Shown: positions 1-8,153 of the stretch, piece by piece
Layout: every line of letters starts with the position of its first letter
Position numbering within the stretch: position 1 is the first letter of the stretch
From: a virus
Strand: one strand, 5' to 3'
IMG/VR virus record: IMGVR_UViG_3300023174_000330
Span: 1 to 40,080 of that record
DNA: 40,080 nt
The notes under the pieces: generated by a model
Seen by the model: only the letters and a program-made list of their open reading frames with translations
Told to the model about the DNA's origin: nothing
Databases searched by the model: none
Program-made: the position numbers and the translations under genes

Positions 1-773
1 TATACGACGAGCTCATGGAAAAGTATGATGACCAAGAACTAGAGCAGTTGGGCAAACTACTCGACGAGCACATTGACTGGGATAAAGAAGGCGAAAATGG
101 TCGCCCGCAATATACTAAAGAAGAGCTCAAGGCTATTCGTGACGAAATCCGTGAAGCTACTATCCAAGCAGCCAATGCCGCAGGTGCAGGCAATACCCCA
201 GCAGGCGTGGCTCGTCTTATTAAGGATCTTACTGAGCCTAAAATTAATTGGCGTCAATACCTACGTCAGCAAATTCAAAGTTTGATCAAGTCTGATTTCA
301 GTTTTACTCGTCCTAATCGTAAAGGTTGGGGGTTAGGTGCTGTATTGCCCAGCATGAAAAATGAAGAAACCATTGACATTTGTGTTGGCTTGGACATGAG
401 CGGTAGTATTACTGATGCTATGGGCAAAGACATGCTGAGCGAAATCAAGGGTATTATGGACGAGTACAAAGACTTCAAAGTAAAGATTTGGTGCTTTGAC
501 ACTGATGTTTACAATGAAAAAGACTTTGATAGCTACGAAAATGACATCGAAAGCTACGAGCTCAAAGGTGGTGGTGGCACTGAGTTTGATGCTAACTGGA
601 CCTACATGAAAGAACACAATATTACGCCAAAGAAGTTTATTATGTTTACTGATGGATATCCATATGGTTCATGGGGTGACGAACATTACTGCGACACATT
701 GTTTATTATCCATGGTAATCAAAACATTGTTCCTCCCTTTGGGCAATATGCTTATTACGAAGAAGCTAAGTAA
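1..773 (+). CDS. VWA-like domain protein (DUF2201 type), 5' end outside the window
   Basis: The frame is open to the left edge, so the ATG at 15 is probably internal and the N-terminal part is missing. The C-terminal half is a von Willebrand A-like domain. It has the MIDAS motif LDMSGSIT (bases about 390-415), a glycine-rich GGGGTEFD about 60 residues later that would supply the MIDAS threonine, and FTDGYPYG near the end. A charged helical segment and the stretch INWRQYLRQQI precede it, as in DUF2201 proteins, where a putative metallopeptidase domain is followed by a VWA-like domain. In many genomes such proteins lie beside a MoxR-type AAA ATPase; that neighbour would be off the left edge. 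The biological role in phages is unknown. The stop codon overlaps the next start by one base (TAATG). Confidence 0.75.
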   Translation, partial: YDELMEKYDDQELEQLGKLLDEHIDWDKEGENGRPQYTKEELKAIRDEIREATIQAANAAGAGNTPAGVARLIKDLTEPKINWRQYLRQQIQSLIKSDFSFTRPNRKGWGLGAVLPSMKNEETIDICVGLDMSGSITDAMGKDMLSEIKGIMDEYKDFKVKIWCFDTDVYNEKDFDSYENDIESYELKGGGGTEFDANWTYMKEHNITPKKFIMFTDGYPYGSWGDEHYCDTLFIIHGNQNIVPPFGQYAYYEEAK

Positions 774-1051
774 TGGCCCTAAAGAATGGCAAACCTAATC
801 CATTAAATTTATTAGGTTTACGGCGAGTGGACTTTCCTGCTCGCCATTTTCATTATACTATGTTAGGATGTAGATCACCTGACAAAATTCAATCCATTAA
901 TGATTGGATTTATCATAATTTAAATGGCAGATATTATTTGGCTATGAAGTTAGCATTAGACAATACTAATAGCATACGTTATGATACAAATCTTGGGTTT
1001 GAGGAAGAAAAGGAATTAAGTTTCTTTTTGCTTTCCTATTCAGATTTATAA
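773..1051 (+). CDS. Uncharacterised 92-residue protein
   Basis: I do not recognise this gene. It starts inside the stop codon of the VWA gene (TAATG), so it is translationally coupled to it and probably cotranscribed. The product is basic at the N-terminus (MALKNGKPNPLNLLGLRR), has several aromatic residues, and ends in a short hydrophobic FFLLSY stretch too short to be a membrane segment. No catalytic motif is visible. It could be an accessory partner of the VWA protein, but only position supports that. Confidence 0.55.
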   Translation: MALKNGKPNPLNLLGLRRVDFPARHFHYTMLGCRSPDKIQSINDWIYHNLNGRYYLAMKLALDNTNSIRYDTNLGFEEEKELSFFLLSYSDL

Positions 1052-1080
1052 TCTTTAAGATTTTAGAAAAGATATATAAT
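1050..1080 (+). promoter_or_regulatory. Possible sigma-70-like promoter with a small inverted repeat
   Basis: This 51-base gap between two + strand genes holds a consensus -10 hexamer TATAAT at 1075-1080. A clear -35 box is missing at the right distance. A perfect inverted repeat, AATCTT-T-AAGATT, lies at 1050-1062 where a -35 box would be. It may be an operator or simply AT-rich sequence. A good ribosome binding site (AAGGAG) follows before the ATG at 1103. Confidence 0.35.
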
Positions 1081-1102
1081 AGTACACTTTTAAGGAGACA
1101 TT

Positions 1103-1318
1103 ATGAATAAACCACCAATGAAACAACAAGAGCCAGTTCAAGAACAAGAAGTGGATGCTGCTGAAGATCTTAACATTAATGATCTAAACGCACTAAAGCA
1201 AATTATTGAAGTAACTAACAGTCGTGGTAGTTATAAAGCTGCCGAAATGGAAGCTGTTGGCAAAGTTTACAATAAACTAAGCAAATTTTTAGGTCAGGCA
1301 ACTGCCAAGGAAGAATAA
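1103..1318 (+). CDS. Small conserved-looking phage protein, 71 residues
   Basis: The start is supported by AAGGAG six bases upstream of the ATG. The N-terminal third is Gln/Glu-rich and probably disordered (KQQEPVQEQEVD). The rest is predicted helical, with LNINDLNALKQIIEVTNSRGSYKAAEMEAVGKVYNKLSKFL as its regular core. I recall similar small proteins in marine T4-like phages without an assigned function. It follows a possible promoter and is separated by one base from the next gene, so it probably heads a short operon that runs into thyX. Confidence 0.6.
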   Translation: MNKPPMKQQEPVQEQEVDAAEDLNINDLNALKQIIEVTNSRGSYKAAEMEAVGKVYNKLSKFLGQATAKEE

Positions 1319-1319
1319 A

Positions 1320-1919
1320 ATGGTTAGTCTAAAACACGTTGGACGTTTTGTTGCCAATGGTAGGAAATGTCTAGTAGCTTATAGGACACTTCCTGGTGAT
1401 GCATATAACTGCCTAGTAATTCCCACAGAAGCATTAGAAGACAGATATCATGATGCATTGATCCAATTAGTAGAGTCTAATTCTGCACAAACAGCAAATG
1501 AATTTGCCGAAGTATTGGCTAGATCTACTTTCCCTGATGGCAGCATTATGTTGGCTGCATTGCATACTCAAGGTAAATTGATGAGAGTTGCCACTGATCA
1601 AATTGAGATGATTCCTAATTTTCAAACTAAAATTAAATTAGATCAACTCAATGTTGTCATTGCCGAACAAATGGGCGTGGCCGTGGATGATTTATCCATT
1701 AAAGAAGACCTCAAAAATCAAAAAAGGGATGACGTTGAAATTATTGAAGTAGCTACTGTTACTGAAACTCCCATGCCAGTAGTCGAAGAAAATTTTGAAG
1801 ACATGCCAGTAGAACAACGTGCTACTAAATTAAGAGGCCAAGCTGATAAATTGGCCAAGCAGGCTGCTGAATTACGTCGTCAAGCTGAAGCATTGGTGCC
1901 AACTAAAAAAAGAAAATGA
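1320..1919 (+). CDS. Uncharacterised 199-residue protein with a helical C-terminal tail
   Basis: Function is not recognised. The start is backed by AAGGAAG at 1307-1313, with six bases of spacing. Residues 1 to about 120 look like a folded domain (opening MVSLKHVGRFVANGRKCLVAYR), followed by an acidic linker. The C-terminus is an Ala/Lys/Arg-rich amphipathic helix with heptad-like spacing (KLRGQADKLAKQAAELRRQAEAL), likely a coiled coil, ending in a basic KKRK. The 3' end overlaps the next gene by four bases (ATGA). It is part of the thyX operon by position only. Confidence 0.6.
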   Translation: MVSLKHVGRFVANGRKCLVAYRTLPGDAYNCLVIPTEALEDRYHDALIQLVESNSAQTANEFAEVLARSTFPDGSIMLAALHTQGKLMRVATDQIEMIPNFQTKIKLDQLNVVIAEQMGVAVDDLSIKEDLKNQKRDDVEIIEVATVTETPMPVVEENFEDMPVEQRATKLRGQADKLAKQAAELRRQAEALVPTKKRK

Positions 1920-2230
1920 CCATCAAAAAACTTTCAAAGGATGTCATTGAAAGTTGGCCCGAGATTTTCGAAGATGTTGAGCTTAATGTAGTACCATTGA
2001 AATATCTATGCTCTGTACAGGTCAAATTTAAAGATAAAAGAATTTGGAACATAGACATAGGTAAAAATCTACGGGATGACAATTGGCAAATTGTCCAAGA
2101 AAATATTCAAGAATTGATTATGAACTATAAAGAACATATATCAAATATAGATTTTAAATTAGATACTGACAAGATTAAAAAAGACATCAGTCGAGAAACA
2201 ACTAAATTCCTTAAAAAAAGAAAACTATGA
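1916..2230 (+). CDS. Conserved-looking 104-residue phage protein of unknown function
   Basis: This gene overlaps both neighbours by four bases (ATGA-type junctions), so translation is coupled from the 199-residue gene through to thyX. The product begins KLSKDVIESWPEIFEDVELNVVPLKYL and ends in a very basic tail (KKRKL). I recall related sequences with the 'W-P-E-I...V-P-x-x-Y-L' pattern in marine T4-like phages, annotated only as hypothetical. No enzymatic motif is visible. The basic tail could contact nucleic acid, which is inference. Confidence 0.6.
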   Translation: MTIKKLSKDVIESWPEIFEDVELNVVPLKYLCSVQVKFKDKRIWNIDIGKNLRDDNWQIVQENIQELIMNYKEHISNIDFKLDTDKIKKDISRETTKFLKKRKL

Positions 2231-2895
2231 ATGTTAAGCTAATTTCGTATAGTCAACCCACAGAAGAAATGAAAAATTTGGGCATTGACAGTGCTCAGGA
2301 ATTGGTAGCATACTGCGCTAGAGTTAGTAATCCTAGCAATCAACTTAACACAGAAACCAGTGAAAAACTAATCAAATATTTGATTAAGCATCAACACTGG
2401 AGTCCTCTAGAAATGGCCTCTGCCTGTATGGAGATTACCACTACTAGAGATATTGCTCGGCAAATATTACGTCATCGTAGCTTCAGTTTTCAAGAGTTTA
2501 GTCAACGCTACGCTGATCCAACTAAAGACCTTAATTTTGTCACTAGAGAGGCTAGACTACAAGATGATAAAAATAGGCAAAATAGTGTAGAAGTTGAAGA
2601 TCACTTACTGCAAAATGACTGGTACCGTGCTCAACAACGAGTTATCTATGCGGCGAAACGTGAATATGAATGGGCTATTGCTAATGGCATTGCCAAAGAA
2701 CAAGCTCGTGCAGTACTGCCAGAAGGACTTATTGAAAGTCGTTTATATATGAACGGCACACTTCGTAGTTGGATCCATTTTATTGAATTACGCAGTGCAA
2801 ATGGCACACAAAAAGAACATCAAGAAGTAGCTGTAGCTTGTGCCGAAGCTATTAGTAAAATTTTTCCACTAACTTCTAGTCTTATATCCAATTAA
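2227..2895 (+). CDS. thyX: Flavin-dependent thymidylate synthase ThyX
   Basis: ThyX makes dTMP from dUMP using methylene-tetrahydrofolate and FAD/NADPH, supplying thymidylate for phage DNA synthesis. The family signature RHRX7S is complete at residues 82-92 (RHRSFSFQEFS). It is followed by QRY, and by the C-terminal RxxLPxGLxxxxYMNGTLRSWxHFxxLR pattern that helps bind dUMP. At 222 residues it has the normal length. The start overlaps the preceding gene by four bases. The last 27 bases overlap the 3' end of the convergent methyltransferase gene. ThyX is common in marine T4-like phages, whereas T4 itself uses the unrelated Td enzyme. Confidence 0.96.
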   Translation: MNVKLISYSQPTEEMKNLGIDSAQELVAYCARVSNPSNQLNTETSEKLIKYLIKHQHWSPLEMASACMEITTTRDIARQILRHRSFSFQEFSQRYADPTKDLNFVTREARLQDDKNRQNSVEVEDHLLQNDWYRAQQRVIYAAKREYEWAIANGIAKEQARAVLPEGLIESRLYMNGTLRSWIHFIELRSANGTQKEHQEVAVACAEAISKIFPLTSSLISN

Positions 2896-3420
2896 CATAA
2901 ATCTAGAAAATTCTTTGTCAGGATATATAAATTTCTTTTCTGATCTATAAAGATTGGTCAAAGGATAACGCTCTGCCAACTGATCTAAACTAAAACAATA
3001 ATCATGATCATCATCATCGTCATGAATTTGATCAGTACTTTGAATAACCACTAATTGATTAGTAATTTTATCGAACCATTGTTTTTCAATAATATGCTCT
3101 GCTGATGTATTAATAATCACATCAAACTCTGAAAAATCTACTTGATTGGCATCTTGAGTATGAGCTTTGAATTGCCAATGATTACATACCCAAGCATTAT
3201 TGATTCGATCTGCTATGGACTCAACTTTTGAATCTATATCAAAAGATCTAATATGTTTAATATCTACTGCACGTCTACTTAGTAATAAAAAGGCTAAAAC
3301 TCCATACCACCCACCTAGTATAGCTATGCGACTATTACTAGGAATTATGGGTTCTAATCTTTCACACAGCCAAATTTTACTTTCAATTTGCCCATGACTA
3401 AATGCTGTAAAATCAATCAT
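2869..3420 (-). CDS. Class I SAM-dependent methyltransferase-like protein
   Basis: The 183-residue product looks like a small Rossmann-fold methyltransferase. It has a motif I-like strand and glycine loop (IAILGGWYGVLAF, residues about 32-44), a following acidic strand end (IRSFDIDSK), and a motif IV-like strand FDVIINTSAEHI. An aspartate/histidine run (DDDDDHD) lies in a loop near residue 135. The substrate is unknown. It is the last gene of a - strand run of four glycosyltransferase-like genes and overlaps the one before it by eight bases, so it may modify a sugar or small molecule in that pathway. Its 3' end runs 27 bases into thyX on the other strand. Confidence 0.65.
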   Translation of the reverse strand: MIDFTAFSHGQIESKIWLCERLEPIIPSNSRIAILGGWYGVLAFLLLSRRAVDIKHIRSFDIDSKVESIADRINNAWVCNHWQFKAHTQDANQVDFSEFDVIINTSAEHIIEKQWFDKITNQLVVIQSTDQIHDDDDDHDYCFSLDQLAERYPLTNLYRSEKKFIYPDKEFSRFMLIGYKTRS

Positions 3421-4090
3421 TATTGAACCTTTGTTTTAACCATTCAAAATCATTAATTAGCTTTAATTTGCCTATATTTTCAAAATTTACCAAAGCATAG
3501 GCTTTACCAGCTAGTGCCCCTTTTATGGCACAACTACCATAAGGTCTACCGTCACCTGCTGTACACCAAATGCTTAATCTTTTAAGACTTTCGTCATTGT
3601 CTTTTTTATTAATCACATTAATAGTTAATTTAACTGCTTCCCTAAAAGCACTACGCCATGTGCTAAATTCATCTACATTAAAATTTGTAATATTAGACAC
3701 TTGATCTATTACTTTAATTTTATTGTTAATGCTCAAAGTCATATCCAAACTAGATGTATCAACTTCTATGGTAAACTTTCTAGGTAATAATTTAACAGCT
3801 CCATATCCGTAAGTAAGATCATTAATGGGATTATGACTATGAAAAATATGTACACAATCTAAGTCATATTCAGGAACAACATAATCAAATTTGAATTCAT
3901 CTAATACTGTAGCATCACCATCAACAACCCAAAACATTTTGGTAAATGCACTTTTTGCTGCTGCTATATGTGCATTATGAATACCTTTAATATTATTAAT
4001 TCTTTTTGCTAATACAAATCTAGAACGCAATATTTCCCAATTTTCATCAGCATTTGGTTCATTATTTGAAATAAAAATTATGTCGTACAT
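3413..4090 (-). CDS. Glycosyltransferase-like protein (GT-A type, DGD motif)
   Basis: The 225-residue product begins with a beta strand (YDIIFISNNEPNADENW) and has a GT-A style metal-binding motif at residues 57-59 in WVVDGDATV, followed by PRKFTIEVDTS. The C-terminal part carries CTAGDGRPYGSCAIKGALAG. The donor and acceptor sugars are unknown. It overlaps its upstream neighbour by 13 bases and the methyltransferase by eight, so the cluster is one transcription unit. The call is a family-level judgement from motif and context. A nucleotide-sugar enzyme of another kind is possible. Confidence 0.6.
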   Translation of the reverse strand: MYDIIFISNNEPNADENWEILRSRFVLAKRINNIKGIHNAHIAAAKSAFTKMFWVVDGDATVLDEFKFDYVVPEYDLDCVHIFHSHNPINDLTYGYGAVKLLPRKFTIEVDTSSLDMTLSINNKIKVIDQVSNITNFNVDEFSTWRSAFREAVKLTINVINKKDNDESLKRLSIWCTAGDGRPYGSCAIKGALAGKAYALVNFENIGKLKLINDFEWLKQRFNND

Positions 4091-4998
4091 TGATAAAAAC
4101 TCTTAAATCTACCCCAATACTTACCTGAACTAATTTCATCGTTGCTCCAATGTATATGAGCAATCTTATCTAACCACTGACTTCTATCATTCATCACAGG
4201 CGATTCTATTAAATTAATATCATCAAACCCTACATCACAAGCCCAACTATTTAAAGGATCATCTAAATACACTGGAATGCCTTGAATTACACTAACACAA
4301 TTTGGTGTAGAATTAAATCCCACTGAACACCAAGCATTTGTCAAATCAGTTCGAATATTATCATTATTGGATATGGCTACACCTTTTCTTCCATAAAGAC
4401 TGTGTAGCTTTTTTTTATTCTCAGTATTAAAGCTTTTATCACCTGGATGCAATCTAACAATGATTTTTCTATCAGTAATTTTTTTTAACCTTTTTATAAC
4501 ATTTGTAATCCAATCTAAGCCATTTTGATTAGGCATATTCCAAGACAAAGTACGTTGACCCAAAACTAAAATATGATCTCCATTTTGTCGCCAAGGTTCT
4601 ATTGATATTTTATGGTGAGTTAAAATATCATTTAGTTTTGAAGCATATTGTTCATTGCCTAAAAAGTATTCCCCGTCTGTTGGGTAAACACTATTCACAC
4701 TATATCTATGATAAAAATGACTGGCTCTGCCATATGAAAAAATATTACTATCTACAAAAATAATTTTAGATCTTTGCAATTTCAAAATATCAATAATACG
4801 CTTTCTATAATTATTTTCCAAAGTGTAGCCTAAAATAAAACCTGCATCTAATTTTGGAATATTATCACTGGGACTTCTAAATTCTATAACCTCATCTCCG
4901 CATATATTTACACCATCACGAAAACAATCCATCAAATTTTCTTTATGTGGAGCTTTATGGATATTAGTTATAGAAGAATAAAAAATTCCAACTTTCAT
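4078..4998 (-). CDS. GT-B-like glycosyltransferase, capsule-polysaccharide type
   Basis: The 306-residue product resembles the KpsS/capsule polysaccharide transferase type of GT-B fold. It has an N-terminal Rossmann half (KVGIFYSS), a central strand HILVLGQRT at 142-150, a KIIVRLHPGDK motif at about 178-188, and a nucleotide-sugar-site-like stretch at 225-245 (SVGFNSTPNC, then IQGIPVYL). The start shares ATGA with the stop of the preceding glycosyltransferase. The sugar specificity is unknown. Together with the three GT-A-like neighbours it could build or modify a short glycan on the virion or on the host surface. Confidence 0.6.
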   Translation of the reverse strand: MKVGIFYSSITNIHKAPHKENLMDCFRDGVNICGDEVIEFRSPSDNIPKLDAGFILGYTLENNYRKRIIDILKLQRSKIIFVDSNIFSYGRASHFYHRYSVNSVYPTDGEYFLGNEQYASKLNDILTHHKISIEPWRQNGDHILVLGQRTLSWNMPNQNGLDWITNVIKRLKKITDRKIIVRLHPGDKSFNTENKKKLHSLYGRKGVAISNNDNIRTDLTNAWCSVGFNSTPNCVSVIQGIPVYLDDPLNSWACDVGFDDINLIESPVMNDRSQWLDKIAHIHWSNDEISSGKYWGRFKSFYQCTT

Positions 4999-5729
4999 TG
5001 ATTTTCCAATGTTTCCAATAGGGCTTCTTTATTTTTAATCATTTCAGATATCATATCCTCAGTTGAGCCCGTCCAAAGACTTCTAATTTTTTTAGGGATT
5101 TTACTGCCATAATGTACTGTGCCTAAAGTATAGGTATGTAATCCACCACCATGATCTTTATTTTTAATTTTATAGCTGGGATACTTTTCAAAAAGACTTT
5201 CTACAGCGTCCCCGTCATAGGCCCTATCAAGAGTGAGAATTTTTTTTGATTCCCAAATATTTTCATAATCGTATAGCAATTGATCTAGCCTACGATCACT
5301 CATATTAACTACGATATGACCTGCATCTAATTTTTTTAATTGTGATTCGCCAGTTGCCCAAATACATTTGCTTTCAACTAATCCTTTTAAAATAGAATCA
5401 AATTCTTCTTGATTAAATTTTACAATTTCTACATCTGTATCTAGCAACACTACAAAATTATAATCTCTTAAATTACGCAATGCCCATACTTGACTTTGCA
5501 TTTTACGCCAAAAATTTACAGGTTTAGTTCTATTACAAAATTCTGTAAATAAATTTCCTTGATTATAGATATCATTCCATTGAACTATCTTAATAGTTGG
5601 AATTTTAATTACATGTTCATCACAGATAACATATTTGTCACCTGGCAATTTACGCCAACTTGGAAGACAATATTTTGCTATGAGTTCATAATATTTTGCA
5701 TCAGCTAATCCACTCCATGCTATATTCAT
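4995..5729 (-). CDS. Glycosyltransferase-like protein (GT-A type, DTD motif)
   Basis: I chose the ATG at 5729 rather than an upstream codon at 5750. It gives the ATGA overlap seen elsewhere in this operon and has AGAGGG six bases upstream. The 244-residue product starts MNIAWSGLADAKYY and has VVLLDTDVEIV with the metal-binding DTD at residues 97-99. LDAGHIVVN and a late GGGLHTYTLGTVHYG stretch follow, probably supplying acceptor and metal ligands. The family resembles GT8/GT32-like enzymes that use UDP-sugars. The substrate cannot be told from the sequence. Confidence 0.65.
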   Translation of the reverse strand: MNIAWSGLADAKYYELIAKYCLPSWRKLPGDKYVICDEHVIKIPTIKIVQWNDIYNQGNLFTEFCNRTKPVNFWRKMQSQVWALRNLRDYNFVVLLDTDVEIVKFNQEEFDSILKGLVESKCIWATGESQLKKLDAGHIVVNMSDRRLDQLLYDYENIWESKKILTLDRAYDGDAVESLFEKYPSYKIKNKDHGGGLHTYTLGTVHYGSKIPKKIRSLWTGSTEDMISEMIKNKEALLETLENQ

Positions 5730-6415
5730 AGTATATCCCTCTGCTGACAATACTCAGTCAGTATACGTTCCTTATGCCATTCATTGGCCATGGGAGTATT
5801 AGCAAACTCATGAAAGGAAGGAGCACCTAGGGTGTAGTGCAACAACTTAGCATTAGGATTAGCACCATATTCATCTGGTAGCCAATTCCATTCTTTGGGC
5901 AATTCACCTATTCGACTGTCATCTAGCCATGTAAATCTATGTAATTCTTTGCCTGTTGCTTGCATAATATACTCTGGAGTTAGTATTCTATTTGGAAAAC
6001 TATTACAATTCCAAAGTATAACACTGGACCAATTTTTTCGAGGATAATCCTCATTTTTGGCACCTAAGTATTTAACTGGCATTTTAGTTTTATAATTGTG
6101 CTTGACTACTTGTACATCGAACATACTGTTACGTAAATTCCATAATTCTGTAATGTCACTACGCACTACCATATCACCATCAATAAAAATGGCATGCCCT
6201 GACCAATGCATAAGATATGGTACTAAAAATCTAGTATAGATAAAATGATTGCTGCCGTCAGTATGAGTCTCACTGTAATCTTTAAAAAGATTCAGTGCTA
6301 CTGGTATAATACTAACGGGGCTAGTGCTAGTTCTTATTATGCTGTTAGCACATACATGGAATACTGTGGCCTCTCTAGGATCATACCCAATAAAAATTGG
6401 GATCAAATCTTTCAT
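5726..6415 (-). CDS. GT8-like glycosyltransferase
   Basis: The 229-residue product is the most typical glycosyltransferase of this cluster. IPIFIGYDPREA opens the nucleotide-binding strand, YTRFLVPYLM precedes the strand HAIFIDGDMVV with the metal-binding DGD at 79-81, and SSVILWNCNSF and LLHYTLGAPSFHEF complete the usual GT8 arrangement. It uses a nucleotide sugar, donor unknown. The ATG directly follows the stop of the uvsY gene (TAGATG), so this cluster appears to be cotranscribed with the recombination genes upstream. No separate promoter is visible between them. Confidence 0.72.
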   Translation of the reverse strand: MKDLIPIFIGYDPREATVFHVCANSIIRTSTSPVSIIPVALNLFKDYSETHTDGSNHFIYTRFLVPYLMHWSGHAIFIDGDMVVRSDITELWNLRNSMFDVQVVKHNYKTKMPVKYLGAKNEDYPRKNWSSVILWNCNSFPNRILTPEYIMQATGKELHRFTWLDDSRIGELPKEWNWLPDEYGANPNAKLLHYTLGAPSFHEFANTPMANEWHKERILTEYCQQRDIL

Positions 6416-6868
6416 CTATAATGTAGCATCCTCTAACCCTGCGGTTCGAAGTTTTATTACATTACTTAGCTGCCATTGTTTGATGTCCAATGCTTTTGTG
6501 ATACCCAACCATTTATTACGTATTAAGGCGAATTCATTAATGGCTTTTTCAAATTCAACAACGTCTAGTTCGCCTTCTACGTAACGATCACAATCACGAC
6601 TGCTTAATGCTCTTTGATAGTTTTCCAAATACTTTTTAAAGTGATGGCTTTTAAGTTGACGCATTTCAATATTGAGGAACTCTAAGATAGCCTCGATTTC
6701 CTGTAATTGATTGAATCTCTGCTCCACAATACCAGGCATGCTGGCTGCTGCTTTTTCTATATTTCCCGCTATACGGGCATCTTTTCTTGCTTCAATCAAT
6801 TCATCTTCATAATATGCCATGGCATCAGGCAAAAGACTAAAATCTTGACTAATCTTAGAGTACCACAT
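6416..6868 (-). CDS. uvsY: UvsY-like recombination mediator
   Basis: In T4, UvsY loads the UvsX recombinase onto gp32-covered ssDNA. This 150-residue, mostly helical protein fits by length (T4 UvsY has 137 residues), by charge pattern and by position just downstream of uvsX and gp32. The central KSHHFKKYLENYQRALSSRD and the C-terminal half (NKWLGITKALDIKQWQLSN) resemble my memory of UvsY from marine T4-like phages. No enzymatic motif is expected. The ATG at 6868 is used here. A TTG at 6874 overlaps the upstream stop and has a better-spaced but weak GAAGAAG, so it is a real alternative. Confidence 0.7.
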   Translation of the reverse strand: MWYSKISQDFSLLPDAMAYYEDELIEARKDARIAGNIEKAAASMPGIVEQRFNQLQEIEAILEFLNIEMRQLKSHHFKKYLENYQRALSSRDCDRYVEGELDVVEFEKAINEFALIRNKWLGITKALDIKQWQLSNVIKLRTAGLEDATL

Positions 6869-6870
6869 GA

Positions 6871-7110
6871 TCAATAATCGTCTTCTTCAGAATCTTCGTA
6901 GTCTTCCTCAACATCAGTATCATCTTCTAAATAATACTCAATAGCACTATCTAGATCGGCATCTGAGCCCATAGCACCTTGAAGAACTTTGTCTTTGATA
7001 TTAAAGTCTGCTAACAAATCAACAAATTGTTCAGCAGCAGCTTCGATATCCTCTTTACCAATAAACTCTTTAAAAAAACACCAAATATCACTAATTTGCG
7101 TATCAGTCAT
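6871..7110 (-). CDS. Small acidic protein between uvsX and uvsY
   Basis: The 79-residue product has a helical N-terminal part (ISDIWCFFKEFIGKEDIEAAAEQFVDLLADFNI) and a strongly acidic tail (DDTDVEEDYEDSEEDDY). It overlaps uvsX by eight bases and lies two bases from uvsY, so all three are one transcription unit. I recall short proteins of this kind next to uvsX in marine T4-like phages, with no assigned role. The acidic tail could mimic DNA or bind a DNA-binding partner, which is inference from composition and position. Confidence 0.6.
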   Translation of the reverse strand: MTDTQISDIWCFFKEFIGKEDIEAAAEQFVDLLADFNIKDKVLQGAMGSDADLDSAIEYYLEDDTDVEEDYEDSEEDDY

Positions 7111-8152
7111 TTTCTACAGTCTCCTCCGTTATGACTTCTTTAGGTTTAATGTTATGGAAATCTTCCATTAACATATCTAATTTATCACTTTTCCATTCTT
7201 TTCTGTAATATAGATGTTCTGCACCCTTACTATCAGTAAACTTGAGTCTATTACCTTGTTGAGTCAATATACCTTTGGCTTCAAACAAATCTACTAAGCC
7301 ACTATATGGATCCATGCCAGTTTCATAAGGAATCTTAATTTGAAGTGTTTCAAAAGGCTTGGCATAACGAGTCTTCATAATCTTGCAACTTGCACGAATA
7401 CCCTTTACTTCACTGATCTTGTTGCCATTCTCATCCTCTTTGAGTTTGAGCTTTTTCATAGCAACTACAATACTACTCGCATAAACAAAGCCTTGACCAC
7501 CACTGATCTTGTCATCTGGGTCAAACATGTCTTGACTAGCATAGGTATGATTAGTACAAACCATGCCCACATTATAATTACCAAACATATTGACACAATT
7601 ACGAACCAATGCTGTCAATGCTTTAGGTTTACGCCCCATGTCACCTTTTAAATCGCCTGCTTCGAATTGATTAACATCAGTAGGAGTTAACAGCATACCT
7701 AAACTATCAAGTACAAACAGAACTTTAGGACGTTCTGCCATTTCTTTGTACTCTTTCATAAACTCACTGATAGTTTTGGCCACATCATCAATCATAGCCA
7801 TGTTCAATTTGAGCAGTTTATCTTCACCAGTGTCTACGCCAAGTGCTTTAAGCCACGCTTCATCCAAGGCATTTTCAGTATCAATCAATACTACATAGAT
7901 ACCTTGCTCTTGTGCATGTTTAATCAAATTGCCACTGCAAATATAACTTTTACCTGCACCACTTTCACCAGCAAACACAGTAACTTTACCTAAAGGAATA
8001 CCTTTATGGAAATCACTACTAATCAAATAGTTTAGTGCATAGTTACCAGTGCTTACCCAATCTGTAGGATCATTAAATCCCACACCCAATCCATCAATAC
8101 TCTTAGTTAGAGTTTTACGAAATTTACTTAAATCAAATGCTTTTGTTGCCAT
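7103..8152 (-). CDS. uvsX: UvsX, RecA-like recombinase
   Basis: UvsX is the phage RecA homologue that drives strand exchange and recombination-dependent replication. The 349-residue product has Walker A GESGAGKS at 62-69, an acidic strand end VVLIDTENALD near 88-97, Walker B VLFVLDSLGML starting near 144, and the L2-like region DKISGGQGFVYASS. The ATG at 8152 (MATKAFDLSK) is chosen because AGGA lies seven bases upstream and the 15 residues of the longer frame (MGVKTSLFHL...) do not look like UvsX. The start lies one base after the stop of the preceding 66-residue gene. The length is close to T4 UvsX (391) after allowing for a shorter C-terminus. Confidence 0.93.
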   Translation of the reverse strand: MATKAFDLSKFRKTLTKSIDGLGVGFNDPTDWVSTGNYALNYLISSDFHKGIPLGKVTVFAGESGAGKSYICSGNLIKHAQEQGIYVVLIDTENALDEAWLKALGVDTGEDKLLKLNMAMIDDVAKTISEFMKEYKEMAERPKVLFVLDSLGMLLTPTDVNQFEAGDLKGDMGRKPKALTALVRNCVNMFGNYNVGMVCTNHTYASQDMFDPDDKISGGQGFVYASSIVVAMKKLKLKEDENGNKISEVKGIRASCKIMKTRYAKPFETLQIKIPYETGMDPYSGLVDLFEAKGILTQQGNRLKFTDSKGAEHLYYRKEWKSDKLDMLMEDFHNIKPKEVITEETVEND

Positions 8153-8153
8153 A

